A stretch of 45,229 nt of DNA from an uncultured bacterium. GTDB taxonomy: Bacteria > Cyanobacteriota > Vampirovibrionia > Obscuribacterales > Obscuribacteraceae. The DNA lies in NCBI GenBank assembly GCA_903835185.1, contig CAILLX010000043.1, positions 1 through 45,229 of the forward strand, written 5' to 3'. Shown here in pieces: positions 41,965 to 45,229 of the stretch (its first letter is position 1; each line of letters opens with the position of its first letter). A program made the translations under genes and the position numbers. The notes under the pieces are model-generated. The model did no database searches, had not been told where the DNA came from, and was given only the letters and a program-made list of their open reading frames with translations.

Positions 41965-42243
41965 ATGAAATGCAATGAGAAAAAAGTTGTCACCAGAACC
42001 GAACAGATCGCGAAGGTGCGCAATTATCAAGTGATCACGCGGTTGGACGAATCCTTACCGCTTGAAACAGAGGAATGGATTCCGGTTGAACAGATGCTTG
42101 TTCGCTTGACTGAGTTTGCTCCTACCGAGCTGGTTACGCAACTTTCCAGTGCCATTGCATCCTTCGCCGACGATCAGGCCCGCAGAGGATACCTGCTCGG
42201 GCAGGAAGATTTAAGTTCGGAACTGCAACAGAAAGTTGCATAA
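41965..42243 (+). CDS. Small conserved protein, paralogue of the gene at 29915
   Basis: A 92-residue soluble protein of unknown function, ATG 41965 with AGAGG eight bases upstream. It aligns over its last 75 residues with the product of the gene at 29915, with the shared RNY-x-x-I-x-RLD start, TEEWIPVEQ against TDEWLIVEQ, and an identical DDQARRGYLLGQEDL. The DNA under the last motif is also well conserved, including tacctgctcgggca. The short N-terminal tail differs and is basic. An S9 peptidase gene follows after about 100 bases on the same strand. Two copies within 12 kb suggest a small family in this genome. No known domain is recognised. Confidence 0.7.
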   Translation: MKCNEKKVVTRTEQIAKVRNYQVITRLDESLPLETEEWIPVEQMLVRLTEFAPTELVTQLSSAIASFADDQARRGYLLGQEDLSSELQQKVA

Positions 42244-42349
42244 TCAAAGGTTCTTCATTTAACTGCTGCCATAGCACCGGAAATCATCATCCTGCAAGTT
42301 GATCGCCTTATAATTGAATGATTATTCAACATCCAGGTGTTAAGGCAAG

Positions 42350-44272
42350 ATGTCTCAAAAAACCGCTCAGCATGGTTCTTGGAAATCCCCAGTAACTTCC
42401 GATCTCATCGTTAGTGCCACCATTAATTTCAGCAGCATAAAGTGTGACGGATCTGACATTTACTTTGTAGAGTGGCGTCCGACAGAAGGTGGCCGTTACT
42501 GCCTGGTCAGACATAGCGATGTTACTTGCGATATAACACCCCCTGCATTCAACGTACGGTCGCGTGTTCATGAATATGGCGGTGGAGCCTACGCTGTTGC
42601 AGATGGAAACGTCATTTTTTCAAACTACACAGATCAACATCTTTATTTGCAAAATAATGGAGGCGCTCCCAGGCTTATCTTTGCCGAGAGCGGAATGCGT
42701 TGTTGTGACGGAGTTATAGACCGACGGCGGAATCGTTTTGTCTGTATTTGCGAAGATCATAGCCGACCAGAACAAGAAGCTGTCAATTCGATAGTCAGTT
42801 TGCCGCTGGATGGGCAGGGTGCAAAACTGCAGCTGGCATCCGGTAACAGCTTTTATTCCAATCCACGGATAACTGCTGATGGAAGAAAGATTGCCTGGTT
42901 GACATGGAATCACCCAAACATGCCATGGGATGGATGTGAACTCTGGTCCGGGACTCTTGCCGAAGATGGCACACTCGCTGAGAGCAGGCTTATTGCAGGT
43001 GGTAGTGATGAGTCGATCTTTCAACCAGAGTGGTCGCCTGATGGAACACTTTATTTCATCTCAGACAGAACAGGCTGGTGGAACCTCTATCGCTGCCAAA
43101 ACAGTGCGGTCGAAGCGCTGTGCCCGATGGAAGCAGAGTTCGGCCGCCCGCAATGGTCATTCGGTTACTCCACCTACGCTTTTCTATCAGCTAGTCAAAT
43201 AGTAGCAACTTATACCAGTCAAGGGTCCTGGAAGCTCGCCCTCATTGATCTGACAACCCGGTCGATCGAGCCTATTGAGACCAGGTTTACCGACATCTCG
43301 TATCTTCAGTCCGCCGGCAGGAACATAGTATTTCGCGGCGGTTCGCCGCAAGAGGCTCCCTGTATAGTTACACTCAATATCTCTGAGCGACTCTGCAAAA
43401 TCGTACGCAGCTCTTCAACAACGACAATAGATGCTGGATACTTATCCGCCGTTGAACTAATAAACTTTCCGACAGAAGATGGTTTATCTGCTCGGGGACT
43501 CTTTTATCCACCAAGGAATAAGGACTACTGCGCACCGGACAGCGAAAGTCCGCCTCTGCTTGTTATGAGTCATGGTGGACCGACAGGACAGACTTCATCG
43601 ACACTCAACCTGGAGATTCAATACTGGACCAGCCGTGGTATTGCAGTTCTCGATGTCGATTATGGCGGCAGCTCAGGATATGGAAGAGGCTACAGACAGC
43701 GTTTAAATGGACTCTGGGGTGTGGTTGATGTTGACGACTGCATCAATGGCGCCCAACATCTTGTCAGGCGTGGTGATGTTGATGGAAACCGCTTGATGAT
43801 TACAGGTGCTAGTGCTGGCGGGTACACCACTTTGTGCGCTCTGACGTTTCGCAATTGCTTCCGATGTGGGGCAAGCCATTATGGAATAGGCAACCTGGAA
43901 GCGATGGTTAAAGATACACACAAATTTGAAGCACGCTATTTAGATCGCTTGATTGGTCCTTACCCGCAGAGACAGGCGCTATATCGCGCCCGATCTCCTA
44001 TTTGTCATGTGGATAAACTATCCTGTCCAGTTATCTTTTTTCAGGGGCTGGAGGACAAAGTGGTACCGCCCAATCAAGCTGAATCAATGGTGGCAGCTCT
44101 GCGCGCCAAGAAGATTCCGGTTGCTTATGTTGCTTTCCCAGGTGAACAGCATGGATTTCGCCAGGCTGAAACTCTCAGACGTGTGCTGGATGGAGAGCTA
44201 TATTTCTACTCTCAAGTCCTGGGATTCACTCTTGCCGATTCAGTTGAGCCGATAGAAATAGACTGCCTTTAG
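42350..44272 (+). CDS. S9-family serine peptidase (acylaminoacyl-peptidase/prolyl-oligopeptidase type)
   Basis: A 640-residue cytoplasmic peptidase without signal peptide. Residues about 1-370 form a beta-propeller (repeats such as ITADGRKIAWLTWNHP and EWSPDGTLYFISDRTGWWNLY, in the TolB-like style). Residues about 385-635 form the alpha/beta-hydrolase core: VMSHGGPTG oxyanion loop, DVDYGGSSGYG, nucleophile in GASAGGYTTL, Asp in QGLEDKVVPP, and His in GEQHGF. The triad order Ser-Asp-His is complete. It would release N-terminal or short peptides. ATG 42350 has AAGG four bases upstream. A perfect TATAAT at 42309-42314 may be its -10 box, though no good -35 is visible. Confidence 0.92.
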   Translation: MSQKTAQHGSWKSPVTSDLIVSATINFSSIKCDGSDIYFVEWRPTEGGRYCLVRHSDVTCDITPPAFNVRSRVHEYGGGAYAVADGNVIFSNYTDQHLYLQNNGGAPRLIFAESGMRCCDGVIDRRRNRFVCICEDHSRPEQEAVNSIVSLPLDGQGAKLQLASGNSFYSNPRITADGRKIAWLTWNHPNMPWDGCELWSGTLAEDGTLAESRLIAGGSDESIFQPEWSPDGTLYFISDRTGWWNLYRCQNSAVEALCPMEAEFGRPQWSFGYSTYAFLSASQIVATYTSQGSWKLALIDLTTRSIEPIETRFTDISYLQSAGRNIVFRGGSPQEAPCIVTLNISERLCKIVRSSSTTTIDAGYLSAVELINFPTEDGLSARGLFYPPRNKDYCAPDSESPPLLVMSHGGPTGQTSSTLNLEIQYWTSRGIAVLDVDYGGSSGYGRGYRQRLNGLWGVVDVDDCINGAQHLVRRGDVDGNRLMITGASAGGYTTLCALTFRNCFRCGASHYGIGNLEAMVKDTHKFEARYLDRLIGPYPQRQALYRARSPICHVDKLSCPVIFFQGLEDKVVPPNQAESMVAALRAKKIPVAYVAFPGEQHGFRQAETLRRVLDGELYFYSQVLGFTLADSVEPIEIDCL

Positions 44273-44296
44273 TTCAGTTAGTTCACGCTGAATTTT
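44271..44296 (+). terminator. Weak hairpin with T run after the S9 peptidase gene
   Basis: AGTTCAG (44271-44277) can pair with CTGAATT (44288-44294), including one G-U pair, around a 10-base loop; the right arm runs into TTTT at 44293-44296. It is a modest intrinsic terminator directly at the gene's stop codon. Confidence 0.35.
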
Positions 44297-44707
44297 GAGC
44301 CTTGTGTCAACACTGGCGAGAAGTCAAGAATAATACTTCAATACTAGAGATTTCCGAAAGCAAACAAGATCTGGGTCCCTGGGTGTTGAATGTCCAAGCA
44401 GAAAGCGTGACAGAGTCTGCAAGCGTTAGCAAACTTTCTGCTTGAATTTGAGCTGCAGGACAACAAAAACTTCTGTTGTGTCATAAAGGCAAACTTGATT
44501 CAATCACCACCTGGTGGCGCACTGACAATTTATCAAGGTTCAGGGCTGGTACAGTCGTGTGCTTGCTACAAACTGTGTTCACACTGGCAACTATTTCTCT
44601 ATTCCGACACTTGAGCCCGTTGAACCTCATGTGTCAAAAAACCGTATAAGTGAATAGGTCAGGAATTACAACGTTTTTCTGACCTACAAAAAAAGGAGGA
44701 ATAGGAC
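44297..44707 (+). other. Long upstream region of the AbiEi-like gene
   Basis: About 410 bases without a gene. It contains several related short words (tgtgtcaa, gtgttcaca, cactggc) but no ordered repeat array. The last 55 bases hold an inverted repeat and an excellent ribosome site described separately. Confidence 0.35.
44655..44700 (+). promoter_or_regulatory. Inverted repeat (possible operator) and strong ribosome site
   Basis: TAGGTCAG at 44655-44662 and CTGACCTA at 44679-44686 are perfect 8-bp inverted repeats, 16 bases apart. They lie just before AAAAAAAGGAGG (ending at 44699), which serves the ATG at 44708. AbiEi-type antitoxins bind inverted repeats near their own start, so this is a likely autoregulatory site; a hairpin acting on translation is the alternative. 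Confidence 0.45.
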
Positions 44708-45229
44708 ATGTTTGGACCAACCACATTTATATTGTCCTTTATTAACAGGCTGCCGTCAGGGCAAATCTTCACCACACGTGATTTACTGCACACTGCCTGG
44801 CGTGCTGCTGTTGATAAGGCTCTCAGCCGTCTGGTTGCCAAAGAGTACATAATCCGGTTATCCCGCGGTGTTTTTATCCGCAACGACTATCAGGTGCTCA
44901 TGCCTAGTATAGAGAAGATTGCTCACGTCAAAGCTGAGTCCTTTGGGAAACATATCCTTTCTCATGGTGCTGACGCGGCCAAGCAACTCGGACTCACAGA
45001 CACCGGCAACAATGAGCTTACCTTTTACACTACAGGCGCGAGCAGCTCTTTTCGGGTCGGTACAATGATAATTTATTTCAAGAGTGCCTGCCCCCGCAAA
45101 ATGCACCTGAGCGACAGTAAAGCAGGACTTCTCATGAGAGCTTGCTGGTTAATCGGTAAGGAAAGCTGTACGCGAGATCTATTTGATCGAGCCGATTATT
45201 ATTACAATCGCCAGGTGAAGCAAGAACTG
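44708..45229 (+). CDS. AbiEi/DUF6088-like antitoxin or regulator, cut by window end
   Basis: The frame is open from ATG 44708 to the last base (174 codons, no stop), so the gene continues outside the window. The N terminus (about 1-60) is a winged-helix domain: IFTTRDLLHTA, AAVDKALSRLVAKEYIIRLSRGVFIR. This pattern of one helix pair followed by 'x-R-L-x-x-x-G-x-I-x-R-x-x-R-G-x-(Y/F)' is typical of AbiEi and DUF6088 proteins. The middle part contains AESFGKHILSHGADAAKQLG and TFYTTGASSSF, matching the next domain of these proteins. In type IV toxin-antitoxin systems the partner AbiEii nucleotidyltransferase gene follows directly. AAAGGAGGA upstream is near ideal. Toxin presence cannot be seen here. 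Confidence 0.7.
   Translation, partial: MFGPTTFILSFINRLPSGQIFTTRDLLHTAWRAAVDKALSRLVAKEYIIRLSRGVFIRNDYQVLMPSIEKIAHVKAESFGKHILSHGADAAKQLGLTDTGNNELTFYTTGASSSFRVGTMIIYFKSACPRKMHLSDSKAGLLMRACWLIGKESCTRDLFDRADYYYNRQVKQEL

Noticed and set aside
1..45229. Search for tRNA, rRNA, CRISPR arrays, transposases and known riboswitches
   Set aside because: No T-loop GTTCGA context with flanking stem, no evenly spaced repeats, no transposase motif and no riboswitch core that I could recognise by eye; a covariance-model search would be needed to be certain.

Overview
This is a gene-dense bacterial chromosomal segment of roughly even base composition. It has no rRNA, tRNA, CRISPR array, insertion sequence or integrase that I can recognise. 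The mix of genes (a FecR-like protein beside a TPR-CHAT protein, a sigma-like regulator beside a possible DUF1822-type protein, a small Rbp-type RRM protein, many double zinc ribbons, secreted proteins of unknown family and an aerobic-type succinate dehydrogenase) reminds me of non-photosynthetic relatives of cyanobacteria (Melainabacteria/Vampirovibrionia, Obscuribacterales-like). That placement is inference from remembered gene families, not from a search.

Left part (1-8.8 kb). A bidirectional hairpin terminator and a gene-poor stretch come first. A cation-diffusion-type membrane protein follows, convergent with a KdpE-like/KdpD-like two-component pair. Around the kinase start there are two strong palindromes and a short unlisted ORF. 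Next come a secreted protein of unknown function, a protein whose C-terminal part looks like a RelA/SpoT-type nucleotide pyrophosphokinase, a tiny ORF overlapping its stop codon, and a His/Gly-rich one-pass membrane protein on the other strand.

Centre (8.8-22.3 kb). Nine genes lie in one direction: a HesA/MoeB/ThiF E1-like protein, a sigma-like protein fused to three helix-hairpin-helix repeats, a possible DUF1822-like protein, a zinc-ribbon/PEGA membrane protein, a zinc-ribbon Ser/Thr kinase, a large GT-C-like membrane protein, a polyproline FecR-like protein, a 1060-residue TPR-CHAT protease and an AlkA-type DNA glycosylase. The stretch from the sigma-like gene to the CHAT gene is the best candidate for an undescribed system: a regulator, a kinase, an envelope sensor-like protein and a caspase-like protease in one array.

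Right part (22.3-45.2 kb). These are mostly stand-alone housekeeping and envelope genes: a predicted beta-barrel protein, a hot-dog thioesterase, a BtuR/CobA-like ATP:corrinoid adenosyltransferase, a C-terminal processing protease, a YbhN/UPF0104 flippase-like protein, a CCA-adding enzyme, an M23 endopeptidase, an aldehyde dehydrogenase, NanE, a zinc-ribbon protein with a PrcB-like protein, an RRM protein, the succinate dehydrogenase operon (membrane anchor, flavoprotein, iron-sulfur), a CocE/NonD-type hydrolase and an S9 peptidase. Two small paralogous genes of an unrecognised family lie 12 kb apart. The window ends inside an AbiEi/DUF6088-like antitoxin gene, so a toxin partner may lie just outside.
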